The position numbers were made by a program, and so were the translations under genes. Positions 1 through 7,281 of a stretch of 33,257 nt of DNA are shown one piece after another. Every line of letters begins with the position of its first letter. The stretch's first letter is position 1. The stretch comes from T3Sed10-241 sp036796255 (GTDB lineage Bacteria; Bacteroidota; Bacteroidia; Flavobacteriales_D; Cryomorphaceae), in NCBI GenBank assembly GCA_036796255.1, contig DAIRDH010000039.1, forward strand, positions 1 to 33,257, in the 5' to 3' direction. The notes below the pieces were generated by a model, which had not been told where the DNA came from, searched no databases, and saw nothing but the letters and a program-made list of their open reading frames with translations.

Positions 1-557
1 AGGGCGTAGAGGCTGTTCAATTTTGCGGAAAGCTCCAGCACCACTTCATTGACCACGTCCTTGTACACGGCTTTCTCCTGCATTTCCTTTGGCGTGCCGC
101 GGTTGTGCATCAGGATATAGGGCACTCCGAGCTGGGCAACAGTGCTGTACATATGCTCATCGAGCATTCCGCCGCCCACATCGTTGATGATATGTGCACC
201 GGCAGCCACAGCGGCCTCGGCCACCTCAGCGCGAAAAGTATCGGCGCTGATGAGCATGTTGGGACAGGCCCGGCGCGCAGCTTTGATGGCTTCGCTGAGC
301 ACTTCGAGCTCGAGCTTCAGGGGCACCACCTCGGCTCCGGGGCGCGTAGAGTAGGCTCCGATGTCGATGATGTCAGCGCCATCGGCTTCCATCTGCAAGG
401 CGCGGGCGGCCACCGCCTCAGGACTATCGGCGCGGCTCCCCGAGTAAAAGGAGTCGGGCGTGGCGTTGATAATGCCCATCGTTAAGGGCTTGTTAAATTC
501 GAGCAGGTCTCCATTGACCTCTATACTTTGGCTTTGCCAAAAAGCAGTATCTTTCAC
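1..557 (-). CDS. folP: Dihydropteroate synthase, N-terminal part (cut by window edge)
   Basis: FolP condenses p-aminobenzoate with 6-hydroxymethyl-dihydropterin diphosphate in cytoplasmic folate synthesis. Reading leftward from a GTG at 557, the protein shows the family's pterin-binding loop GIINATPDSF near residue 28, then DIGAYSTRPGAEVV, the ISADTF strand and INDVGGG, which are ordered as in DHPS. The GTG is chosen because an in-frame TAA lies only two codons upstream and the next Met falls inside the conserved first strand. About 185 codons are present; a complete enzyme is usually 270-285 residues, so roughly the last third is outside the window. It is divergent from the DUF1599 gene, whose likely promoter overlaps the folP start. 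Family is secure; only the start codon is inferred. Confidence 0.93.
   Translation of the reverse strand, partial: MKDTAFWQSQSIEVNGDLLEFNKPLTMGIINATPDSFYSGSRADSPEAVAARALQMEADGADIIDIGAYSTRPGAEVVPLKLELEVLSEAIKAARRACPNMLISADTFRAEVAEAAVAAGAHIINDVGGGMLDEHMYSTVAQLGVPYILMHNRGTPKEMQEKAVYKDVVNEVVLELSAKLNSLYA
527..556 (+). promoter_or_regulatory. Candidate Bacteroidota-type promoter for the DUF1599 gene
   Basis: A TTTG box (527-530) is followed after 18 bp by TATCTTTC (549-556), one mismatch from the Bacteroidota -7 consensus TAnnTTTG with normal spacing. Transcription would start near 563. That fits translation starting at the ATG at 592 better than at 568. The element lies inside the first codons of divergent folP. 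Confidence 0.35.
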
Positions 558-591
558 GGCGATTTATATGATGATTACAGCAACACAAGGT

Positions 592-1149
592 ATGCCTAAT
601 AAAACGTCCCAACAATACCGGGGGGCACTGGAGGAATGCAAAGATATCTTCTTCAAAAAAATGCGCGACTATGGCACCGCATGGCGCATACTCCGCACCA
701 GCTCGCTCACCGATCAAATATTTATCAAGGCCAACCGCATACGCACCATTCAGGAGCTTAAAAAGAGCCTGGTTAATGAAGGCATCAAGTCTGAATTTAT
801 CGGCATTGTAAACTACTGCATCATGGCCCTAATCCAGCTGGAATTGATGGACAGCGATGAGATCAATTTGGAATACGACTATGCAGAGCAGCTCTACAAC
901 AAGTACGCCGGCGAAAGCTACAACCTCATGCTGCGAAAGAATCACGACTACGGCGAGGCCTGGCGCGACATGCGCGTATCGTCACTCACCGACTTGATAT
1001 TGATGAAGATACTGCGCATCAAGCAAATTGAAGACAACAATGGCCAAACCCTCATTTCGGAAGGCATTGATGCCAATTATTACGACATGGTTAATTATGC
1101 CCTCTTCGCCCTGATACTGATCGCTGAAAGCAGCGAAGCCGAACAATAA
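592..1149 (+). CDS. DUF1599 family protein with two tandem domain copies
   Basis: Function is not established; the DUF1599 domain has been linked to nucleotide or DNA-base metabolism only by comparative genomics. The 185-residue protein contains two copies of the same module: copy 1 has KMRDYGTAWRILRTSSLTDQIFIKANRIR followed by a helix with VNYCIMALIQLEL; copy 2 has KNHDYGEAWRDMRVSSLTDLILMKILRIK followed by VNYALFALILIAES. The shared DYGxAWRxxRxSSLTD and a later xVNYxxxAL segment define the repeat. The first copy is the more canonical. The start at 592 (MPNKTSQQY) fits the usual N-terminus of the family and the candidate promoter; an in-frame ATG at 568 would add eight residues. It is followed after 31 bp by the DoxX-like gene on the same strand, probably as an operon. 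No membrane segment or signal peptide is visible. Confidence 0.88.
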   Translation: MPNKTSQQYRGALEECKDIFFKKMRDYGTAWRILRTSSLTDQIFIKANRIRTIQELKKSLVNEGIKSEFIGIVNYCIMALIQLELMDSDEINLEYDYAEQLYNKYAGESYNLMLRKNHDYGEAWRDMRVSSLTDLILMKILRIKQIEDNNGQTLISEGIDANYYDMVNYALFALILIAESSEAEQ

Positions 1150-1180
1150 TCTCAAAAACCTGTATTAAAACCTAGCATTG

Positions 1181-2278
1181 ATGAACAGCACCCGAATCCT
1201 CGGAATTTCACTCACGGTCATTTTTGTATTCATGGTCATCCTGGGCCTGATCAATCCCGGAGCGGTCGACGAGTTCAACATTTACTGGATGGCAGCCACT
1301 TTTGCCCTTGTGCCCGGCTTGCTTTTGCTCTCCGGCAAAAGGGAGGGAGCCATCTATTTTTCACGCATTGTGGTAGGCTCGGTCTTTATCGTGTCGGGCT
1401 TGATCAAAGCCAATGATACTGTCGGTTTTGGCATCAAACTCGAAGAGTATTTTGATGAAAATGCCTTGGGCAGTTTTTGGGCGTTGTTTCACGACTGGGC
1501 CTGGCCATTGTCATTTTTCGTGAGTGGTATAGAGGTATTGCTCGGCCTTGCCTTGCTGTTCGGAGCCAAGGCGCGCTTGGTTTCCTTTGCCCTTTTGGGC
1601 ATGACCCTCTTTTTTGGCTGGCTNNNNNNNNNNNNNNNNNNNNNNNNNNNNNNNNNNNNNNNNNNNNNNNNNNNNNNNNNNNNNNNNNNNNNNNNNNNNN
1701 NNNNNNNNNNNNNNNNNNNNNNNTACGCCACCATTTACAAGCTGGAGAACAAGGCTACCGGTGAGACCAAAACCATCAACTCCAAGGACTACATGACTCA
1801 GGAGATCTGGAAGGATGAGAACTGGAACAATATTGTGTACTCCAGCCCCGACCCCATTGTGATACAGCGCGGCTACGAAGCGCCCATTGCCACCTTCAAT
1901 GTCAATGACAGCGAAGGCTATGACATAGGCGAGGAGCTGATCAACGATGAGAACTACAGCTTTATGGCGGTGATGTACGACATTTCCAAAGCCAGCACTG
2001 GCAGTCCGATAAACGACTTTGTAGCCCTCGCCAATGAGGCGACAGTTGCTGGCCATCATGTGTACGTGCTCACCTCGTCGCCCTATGATGAATATGAACC
2101 CTTCCGCCATGAGCACAACATCGCTGTACCCTTTTACGAAGGTGATGAGATATTCCTGAAAACCATCGTCCGCGCCAACCCCGGATTGCTTTTGCTGAGG
2201 AATGGCACCATCCTCGCCAAGTGGCATGGAAATGACATTCCCACCTTCGAAGAAGTGAAAGACAAATTTTTTAAATAG
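1181..2278 (+). CDS. BT_3928-like DoxX-family membrane protein, interrupted by assembly gap
   Basis: The N-terminal half has several hydrophobic helices (about residues 8-24, 34-52, 62-78, 100-145) and the DoxX-like stretch RIVVGSVFIVSGLIKANDTVGFGIKLEEYF. The C-terminal half, after the gap, is a soluble domain with RGYEAPIATFNV, YSFMAVMYDISKA and IVRANPGLLLLRNGTILAKWHG; this resembles the thioredoxin-like tail of the Bacteroidota BT_3928 family. Function is unknown; DoxX relatives are linked to redox and respiration. The start is the ATG at 1181, directly after a TTG. Reading frame is kept across the 100 N, but 100 N is a conventional placeholder. The missing piece should contain the rest of the DoxX bundle and the linker, so the true gene is probably longer than 365 codons. 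The permease follows 8 bp downstream. Confidence 0.8.
   Translation: MNSTRILGISLTVIFVFMVILGLINPGAVDEFNIYWMAATFALVPGLLLLSGKREGAIYFSRIVVGSVFIVSGLIKANDTVGFGIKLEEYFDENALGSFWALFHDWAWPLSFFVSGIEVLLGLALLFGAKARLVSFALLGMTLFFGWXXXXXXXXXXXXXXXXXXXXXXXXXXXXXXXXXXYATIYKLENKATGETKTINSKDYMTQEIWKDENWNNIVYSSPDPIVIQRGYEAPIATFNVNDSEGYDIGEELINDENYSFMAVMYDISKASTGSPINDFVALANEATVAGHHVYVLTSSPYDEYEPFRHEHNIAVPFYEGDEIFLKTIVRANPGLLLLRNGTILAKWHGNDIPTFEEVKDKFFK
1624..1723. other. Assembly gap of exactly 100 N
   Basis: One hundred consecutive N inside the DoxX-like gene. The round length indicates an unknown-size scaffold join rather than a measured distance. Both flanks belong to one protein family in the right order, which supports the join itself. 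Confidence 0.98.
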
Positions 2279-2286
2279 CCACTGCC

Positions 2287-3597
2287 TTGGGGAGCTACAT
2301 CCTTAGAAAATTCGCTTACGGCTTGCTAGTGCTCTGGGGCGTTATCACCTTGGTGTTTGCCATATTCAGCATCAATCCGGGCGACCCGGCGCGCATGTTG
2401 CTCGGCCAGCGTGTAGATGAGGAATCGCTCGCCAAGGTGCGCAAGGAGCTGGGCCTCGACCTGCCCTTCCTCAAGCAATACGCGCTCTACCTCAATGATG
2501 TGAGTCCGCTGTCGGTGCACAAAAAGAGCCCGGAGTCGAGCTACATTTACCTCAGTGACGAGAAGTACAGTTACCAAACGCTGCTTCCCCTTGGCAATAC
2601 AGTGGTCGTCGCCAAATGGCCTTACCTGCGGCGCTCTTACCAATCGCGCAAGCAAGTCACTGAAATTATTCGCGAGGCCCTGCCCGGCACCGTAGTGCTG
2701 GCCTTGTGTGCCATCGTATTTGCCTTGATTTTCGGGATAGCTGGTGGCATTGTGGCCGCGGTGTACAAAGGCAGTTTTATTGACGGATTTTCTCTTTTTA
2801 CGGCAGTGCTCGGTATGTCGGCGCCGAGCTTCTTCGCGGCCATCATTGTGAGTTGGCTTGGGGGCTACCTCTGGGCCGTACAAACTTCGCTTCCCGCCCT
2901 GCCTTTGGTATTCACCCTGGGTGGGCTTTTGCTTTCGCTCGCGCCGGTAAAGCGCGGCAAAAATGCAATTGCCCAGCAGCGCAGTTTTGTGCGCAGCCTT
3001 TCGATGGCGCTCAAAGGCCTTGTCTTGGGATTTGGTGTTCAGCTGGTCAATGCGCTCGTATTTGCCTTGAGCGGTGTATCGCTGATTCCGGGTGCCGATG
3101 CGGCGCTCGTATTGCCCGGCACCGGGCTCAATATGACCGGCTCGCTCTATGATGTGGACATTGTAGAAGGGGAGTACCTCGCCCTGCAGAACCTGATACT
3201 TCCAGTGATCACCCTCGGCATAAGGCCACTGGCAGTTGTCGTGCAGCTTACGCGCAATGCCATGCTCGATGTACTTAGCCAAGACTTTATCCGCACGGCC
3301 CGGGCGAAGGGCCTGAGCGAATACCGCGTGGTGCTGGGCCATGCCCTGCGCAATGCGCTCAATCCGGTGGTTACGGCCATCTCGGGCTGGTTTGCCAGTA
3401 TGCTGGCCGGTGCGGTGTTTATCGAGTTTATTTTCAACTGGAAAGGCCTCGGGCTTCAGGTATTCACCTCTCTGCAAAACGATGATTATCCCGTGGTGAT
3501 GGGCGCCGTGCTCGTCATTGCCGTCACTTTCGTACTCATCAATATCGCTGTTGACATCATCTACGGATGGCTCGACCCGCGTATCCGCCTGGCTTGA
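2287..3597 (+). CDS. ABC transporter permease, DppB/OppB type
   Basis: This is an inner-membrane permease subunit of a peptide/nickel-type ABC importer. The N-terminus SYILRKFAYGLLVLWGVITLVFAIF with SINPGDPARMLLGQ is the classic DppB opening. The C-terminal EAA region DFIRTARAKGLSEYRVVLGHALRNALNPVV, which contacts the ATPase, is intact, followed by the GAVFIEFIFNWKGLG segment. At 436 residues it is longer than typical DppB (310-340). The extra length lies in a periplasmic insert after the first helix (about residues 65-120) and extra hydrophobic segments at about 200-285. The start is TTG at 2287: an in-frame TAA lies five codons upstream and no ATG exists before the conserved region. It sits 8 bp after the DoxX-like gene. 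No DppC partner, ATPase or binding protein is nearby, so the substrate cannot be stated. Confidence 0.9.
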   Translation: MGSYILRKFAYGLLVLWGVITLVFAIFSINPGDPARMLLGQRVDEESLAKVRKELGLDLPFLKQYALYLNDVSPLSVHKKSPESSYIYLSDEKYSYQTLLPLGNTVVVAKWPYLRRSYQSRKQVTEIIREALPGTVVLALCAIVFALIFGIAGGIVAAVYKGSFIDGFSLFTAVLGMSAPSFFAAIIVSWLGGYLWAVQTSLPALPLVFTLGGLLLSLAPVKRGKNAIAQQRSFVRSLSMALKGLVLGFGVQLVNALVFALSGVSLIPGADAALVLPGTGLNMTGSLYDVDIVEGEYLALQNLILPVITLGIRPLAVVVQLTRNAMLDVLSQDFIRTARAKGLSEYRVVLGHALRNALNPVVTAISGWFASMLAGAVFIEFIFNWKGLGLQVFTSLQNDDYPVVMGAVLVIAVTFVLINIAVDIIYGWLDPRIRLA

Positions 3598-3694
3598 TTA
3601 TTTGCGGAAAGCGATAGGATTCAAGGCGCTGCTGTAAAACTTTCTTCCATTTCATGGAAAAGGGCAGCCAATAGAACCAATATTCTTTTTAAAT

Positions 3695-3718
3695 TAGCAT
3701 GCCAATTAAAATAGCATG
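3695..3718 (+). promoter_or_regulatory. Direct repeat, candidate operator of the XRE/S24 regulator
   Basis: TAGCATG occurs at 3695-3701 and again at 3712-3718, offset by 17 bp, ending 2 bp before the regulator's ATG. The first copy contains the palindrome GCATGC. Position and repetition suggest autoregulation; no binding data are available from sequence. Confidence 0.4.
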
Positions 3719-3720
3719 TT

Positions 3721-4485
3721 ATGTTTCTGAAAGATAACCTCCGATTTTTGCGAAAGCAAATGGGCCTCACCCAGTCTGATCTCGCCAACAAGCTGGGCCT
3801 GAAGCGCCCCGTAATCGGCGCCTACGAAGAGGGCCGCGCCGAGCCCCGCCTGCAAACGCTGCAGCATATGTCGCAATTTTTCGGCAAGGGCATCGATGAC
3901 CTGCTTGGCAAGGATTTCTCTTCGGGCGAGCAATCGGTTGATATGTCAGGCGGAAGCTTGCGCATATTGCCCATCATCACCGACTCCACCGGCGACAAAG
4001 AACTGGCCACCCTCGTACCCGTCAAGGCCGCCGCAGGCTACCTCAATGGCTACGGCGATGTGGAGTACATCGGCGCGCTGCCCCACTTCAACCTGCCTTT
4101 CCCAGAACTTCCCGCCGACCGCAGCTACCGCGTTTTCCAGATCGAGGGAGAGAGCATGCTACCCATTCCGCCCAAGGCATACGTGGTATGCGAATACGTG
4201 CAAGACTGGAACGCCATACGCTATAACGAGCGCCATGTGCTGCTTACACAAAACGACGGTGTGGTATTCAAGCGCATCCGTCCCCACGACAATGTGCCCG
4301 CCTTTGCCCTCCACTCCGACAATCCCGACTTCGCTCCTTACGATGTGGAAGTAGATGATGTACTCGAGGTGTGGAAAGCCCGCGGCTTCTGCACATTTGA
4401 GCTGGACACTTACCGCGGTGGGAGTGGGGTGAAGGAGATTTTGGAGAGATTAGAACGACTCGAAGACTCATTGAAAAACAAGTGA
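3721..4485 (+). CDS. LexA-like transcriptional regulator (XRE helix-turn-helix plus S24 peptidase domain)
   Basis: A cytoplasmic DNA-binding repressor that probably inactivates itself by cleavage. Residues 6-62 are an XRE-type HTH (LRKQMGLTQSDLANKLGLKRPVIGAYEEGRAEPR). The C-terminal S24 domain has the catalytic serine in GESMLP (Ser145) and the general-base lysine in VVFKRI (Lys184), spaced as in LexA. An Ala-Gly pair at 105-106 in VKAAAGYLNGY is at the place of the LexA/CI self-cleavage site. A short C-terminal coiled coil (about 236-252) is unusual for LexA proper. At 254 residues it is longer than LexA (about 200) and has an XRE rather than winged-helix DNA-binding domain, so it is CI-like in architecture. 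It is a single gene ending in a terminator shared with katG. Whether it senses DNA damage is inference. Confidence 0.88.
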   Translation: MFLKDNLRFLRKQMGLTQSDLANKLGLKRPVIGAYEEGRAEPRLQTLQHMSQFFGKGIDDLLGKDFSSGEQSVDMSGGSLRILPIITDSTGDKELATLVPVKAAAGYLNGYGDVEYIGALPHFNLPFPELPADRSYRVFQIEGESMLPIPPKAYVVCEYVQDWNAIRYNERHVLLTQNDGVVFKRIRPHDNVPAFALHSDNPDFAPYDVEVDDVLEVWKARGFCTFELDTYRGGSGVKEILERLERLEDSLKNK

Positions 4486-4532
4486 TCAAGCACCTTCATT
4501 AACTCAGGTTTGTCCTTAGTATAAGGCAAAAA

Positions 4533-4565
4533 AAAACGCACAAGTTTAATGTCCTTGTGCGTTTT
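4533..4565. terminator. Bidirectional terminator between the XRE/S24 gene and katG
   Basis: Perfect 12-bp stem AAAACGCACAAG (4533-4544) and CTTGTGCGTTTT (4554-4565) with a 9-nt loop. A/T tracts on both sides let it serve both convergent genes. Confidence 0.9.
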
Positions 4566-4584
4566 CTGTAAAAAGGGTTTTGAC

Positions 4585-6945
4585 TTAAAGCATGAGATCA
4601 AACCGATCTAAATGCATCACTTTATTCCAGGCGTTTACAAAATCTCTCACAAATTTCTCATTCGCGTCGGCGCTCGCATAAACTTCTGCAAGGGCCCTCA
4701 GCTCGGAGTTTGATCCGAAGATGAGGTCAGCGCGGGTGGCGGTCCATTTCACTTCGCCTGACTTGCGGTCTTTACCTTCAAAAACTTCTTTGGTCTCTGA
4801 AGTGGCTTTCCACTCGGTGCGCATGTCGAGCAGGTTTACGAAGAAGTCGTTGCTGAGCACATCTTTCTTGTCTGTGAAAATGCCATGCTTCGAATTGTCG
4901 TAATTGGCACCCATGGCGCGCATACCACCTACCAGCACTGTCATTTCAGGGGCGGTGAGCGTGAGCAGTTGTGCTTTGTCGATGAGCAATGCCTCGGTGG
5001 GCACGGTGTACTGCGTCTTCAGGTAATTGCGGAAACCATCGGCGATGGGCTCAAGTACAGCCATCGACTCAAGGTCGGTTTGCTCCTGCGTGGCATCCAT
5101 GCGTCCGGGATTGAAGGGTACCTTCACTTCTACGCCGGCATTATTGGCAGCAGTTTCTACACCTACATTTCCGGCCAGGACAATAAGGTCGGCCATGGAA
5201 ATTTTTCTGTCTTTCGACTTGCCGTTGAAGTCGCTTTGAATTTTCTCCAAAGCGGTCAATACCTTGTTGAGTTGTGCAGGATTGTTGGCCTCCCAGTTGC
5301 GTTGTGGCTCCAGGCGTATGCGGGCACCGTTAGCGCCACCTTTGCGGTCAGAGCCGCGGTAAGTCGAGGCCGATGCCCAGGAAGTGCCTACCATTTCACT
5401 CACGCTCAAGCCTGATTTGGCAATGGCCGATTTCAAACTGGCGATGTCTTTGTCGTTGACAAGTGGATGATTTACCGCTGGGATAGGGTCTTGCCAAATG
5501 AGGTCTTCTTTGGGTGCTTCCACACCGATGTATGCCGTGCGAGGACCCATGTCGCGGTGGGTGAGCTTGAACCATGCACGGGCGAATGCGTCGGCAAATT
5601 CATCAGGATTTTCCAAAAAGCGGCGTGAAATCTTCTCATAGGCAGGATCTTCGCGCATAGAAAGGTCGGTGGTAAGCATGGTAGGCACATGCTTTTTATC
5701 AGGGTCGAAAGCGTCTGGAACCATGGGCTCCGTGTCTTTGGCCGCCCATTGGTGTGCACCTGCCGGGCTTTTCACCAATTCCCATTCATGGCCGAAGAGT
5801 GCTTTAAAGAAGCCATGGCTCCACTGCGTAGGTGTGGTGGTCCATATCACTTCGAGGCCGGAGGTGATGGCATCGCCACCTTTGCCTGATTCATAGCTGC
5901 TGGTCCAGCCAAAACCTTGCTCTTCTATACCGGCTGCTTCGGGCTCTGGGCCTACATGCGTGGCGGGGCCTGCGCCGTGGGTTTTTCCAAAGCTGTGTCC
6001 ACCGGCGATCAATGCCACGGTTTCTTCATCGTTCATTCCCATACGACCGAAAGTCTCGCGGATGTCATGTGCCGCAGCTTTGGGGTCGGGATTGCCATTG
6101 GGGCCTTCAGGGTTTACATATATGAGTCCCATTTGCACAGCAGCGAGTGGATTTTCCAATTCGCGGTCGCCTTCATAGCGCTTGTCGTCGAGCCATTTGG
6201 TTTCAGGGCCCCAGTACACGTTTTCTTCTGGTTCCCACACATCTTCACGTCCACCGGCAAATCCGAAAGTTTCAAATCCCATCGATTCCAGGGCGACATT
6301 TCCCGTAAGGACCATCAGGTCGGCCCATGATATTTGGCCGCCATACTTTTGCTTGATCGGCCAGAGTAATCTTCTCGCTTTGTCGAGGTTGGCATTGTCG
6401 GGCCAGCTGTTGAGGGGAGCAAAGCGCTGCTGTCCGGATCGCGAACCTCCGCGTCCATCGCCTGTGCGGTAAGTCCCAGCGCTGTGCCATGCCATGCGGA
6501 TGAAGAGCGGACCGTAGTGGCCATAGTCGGCCGGCCACCAGTCTTGCGAGCTTGTCATCAATTCGTGCAGGTCTTTTTTCAGTGCTTCGTAATCGAGCTT
6601 TTGAAATTCCTCGGCATAGTTAAAGTCTTCGCCCATGGGGTCTGACTTCGGTGAATTTTGCCTGAGCACACTTACATTGAGTTGGTTGGGCCACCAATCG
6701 CGGTTAGATGAGCCCATGCCGATCACCGGATTGCCCGGGGTTTTGGTCGGGTCGCCTATGGTGGCTGTGTTGCTGGCATGGGCTTCAGCACCTGCCGCGG
6801 CAGCTCCCATGCTGCCATGTATACTGGCGTCGGCGTTTGGCCCATTGCTTCCCATTTTACCCGACAGGAAGGGGCATTGTGCTGCATCCTGCCCACTTAC
6901 GGAGTAGGAGAGGAGCACGCTTAGAAGTAAAAGCAGATTTTTCAT
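4585..6945 (-). CDS. katG: Catalase-peroxidase with N-terminal signal peptide
   Basis: A haem enzyme that disproportionates hydrogen peroxide and also acts as a peroxidase. All active-site residues are visible (786-residue numbering): distal Arg150, Trp153 and His154 in RMAWHSAGTYR; Tyr276 in YVNPEGPNG and Met302 in FGRMGMND, which form the Met-Tyr-Trp adduct with Trp153; and the haem ligand His317 in GGHSFGKTHG. The second, degenerate peroxidase domain is also present. The start at 6945 gives MKNLLLLLSVLLSYSVSGQ, a clear Sec signal peptide, so the enzyme should be exported to the periplasm; an in-frame ATG at 7005 would bury this signal and is less likely. Between CPFLSGKMG and NRDWWPNQ lies a low-complexity Ala/Gly/Asn linker (about residues 32-80) longer than in usual KatG. 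It is a monocistronic leftward gene. Confidence 0.96.
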   Translation of the reverse strand: MKNLLLLLSVLLSYSVSGQDAAQCPFLSGKMGSNGPNADASIHGSMGAAAAGAEAHASNTATIGDPTKTPGNPVIGMGSSNRDWWPNQLNVSVLRQNSPKSDPMGEDFNYAEEFQKLDYEALKKDLHELMTSSQDWWPADYGHYGPLFIRMAWHSAGTYRTGDGRGGSRSGQQRFAPLNSWPDNANLDKARRLLWPIKQKYGGQISWADLMVLTGNVALESMGFETFGFAGGREDVWEPEENVYWGPETKWLDDKRYEGDRELENPLAAVQMGLIYVNPEGPNGNPDPKAAAHDIRETFGRMGMNDEETVALIAGGHSFGKTHGAGPATHVGPEPEAAGIEEQGFGWTSSYESGKGGDAITSGLEVIWTTTPTQWSHGFFKALFGHEWELVKSPAGAHQWAAKDTEPMVPDAFDPDKKHVPTMLTTDLSMREDPAYEKISRRFLENPDEFADAFARAWFKLTHRDMGPRTAYIGVEAPKEDLIWQDPIPAVNHPLVNDKDIASLKSAIAKSGLSVSEMVGTSWASASTYRGSDRKGGANGARIRLEPQRNWEANNPAQLNKVLTALEKIQSDFNGKSKDRKISMADLIVLAGNVGVETAANNAGVEVKVPFNPGRMDATQEQTDLESMAVLEPIADGFRNYLKTQYTVPTEALLIDKAQLLTLTAPEMTVLVGGMRAMGANYDNSKHGIFTDKKDVLSNDFFVNLLDMRTEWKATSETKEVFEGKDRKSGEVKWTATRADLIFGSNSELRALAEVYASADANEKFVRDFVNAWNKVMHLDRFDLML

Positions 6946-6986
6946 TGTTCGGTTATATTTGGAGTTGATGATTCTTTGCATGAGGT

Positions 6987-6994
6987 CAAAATTA
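6987..6994 (-). promoter_or_regulatory. Candidate -7 element for katG
   Basis: On the minus strand TAATTTTG matches the Bacteroidota consensus TAnnTTTG exactly, about 40 bp before the katG ATG. The best TTG upstream is 15 bp away, which is short for a -33 box, so this is only a candidate. Confidence 0.35.
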
Positions 6995-7136
6995 GGCGCT
7001 GGCACCCATCAATAAAAATGTTAAAATCAATGACATTACTGATAGAACCAATGAAAGCCTCAATTACTCGGCTATTATGCTCCATTTTTATAAGTTTCGT
7101 CTATTGTAAATGGCCGCTGTCGGAGGGACCATTTAA

Positions 7137-7171
7137 GGCCATGTCTGGCCGGATTCAATCGGCTTTTTTTT
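7137..7171 (+). terminator. Possible rightward terminator or attenuator inside the katG-dinB gap
   Basis: Hairpin GGCCA-TGTC-TGGCC (7137-7150) is followed by GCCG...CGGC (7148-7151 with 7160-7163) and eight T (7164-7171). The two stems share 7148-7150 and so exclude each other. Just upstream, AAATGG (7108-7113) pairs with CCATTT (7129-7134) around a small CCG-CTGT-CGG hairpin. No annotated gene precedes it on this strand, so it would end an undescribed short rightward RNA, if real. Confidence 0.35.
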
Positions 7172-7192
7172 CATTCTGCACCATTATTTGCC

Positions 7193-7223
7193 TTGCCCAT
7201 CCACGCACATCTCTGTACATTTG
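7193..7223 (+). promoter_or_regulatory. Candidate promoter of dinB
   Basis: TTG at 7193-7195, a 20-bp spacer, then TACATTTG (7216-7223), an exact match to the Bacteroidota -7 consensus. The predicted start of transcription near 7230 leaves about 50 nt of leader before the ATG at 7282. Confidence 0.5.
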
Positions 7224-7281
7224 CTAAAATAATGAGCGAATGCCAATAATAATGGCATCTCTTCATTGTCATCAAATCACT

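Larger units (their letters stand above)
6946..7281. other. katG-dinB divergent intergenic region
   Basis: These 336 bp contain no convincing protein gene; an open stretch at 6976-7227 has no family resemblance, no conserved motif and runs through a hairpin. The region holds the candidate katG -7 element, a structured element with a T-tract (7108-7171) and a candidate dinB promoter (7193-7223). Possible PerR/OxyR-type operators for katG were looked for by eye and none was obvious. Confidence 0.6.

Noticed and set aside
105..485. Open reading frames on the plus strand opposite folP
   Set aside because: They are antisense shadows of a well-conserved folP frame and show no family motif.
1511..2227. 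238-codon minus-strand frame across the N gap
   Set aside because: It exists only because N codons contain no stops; the plus-strand frame matches a known family on both sides.
2326..3477. Long minus-strand frame opposite the permease gene
   Set aside because: Rich in Arg/His/Gln as expected for the antisense of a hydrophobic GC-rich gene; no recognisable domain.
6946..7005. Upstream ATG for katG adding 20 residues
   Set aside because: It would place a polar stretch before a clear signal peptide and overlaps the candidate katG -7 element.
6976..7227. 83-codon plus-strand frame in the katG-dinB gap
   Set aside because: No family, no translation signal, and it reads through the hairpin and T-tract at 7137-7171 and the dinB promoter candidate.
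7240..7281. Upstream ATG for dinB adding 14 residues
   Set aside because: The DinB N-terminus normally starts a few residues before the LDLD motif, and the candidate promoter would leave almost no leader.
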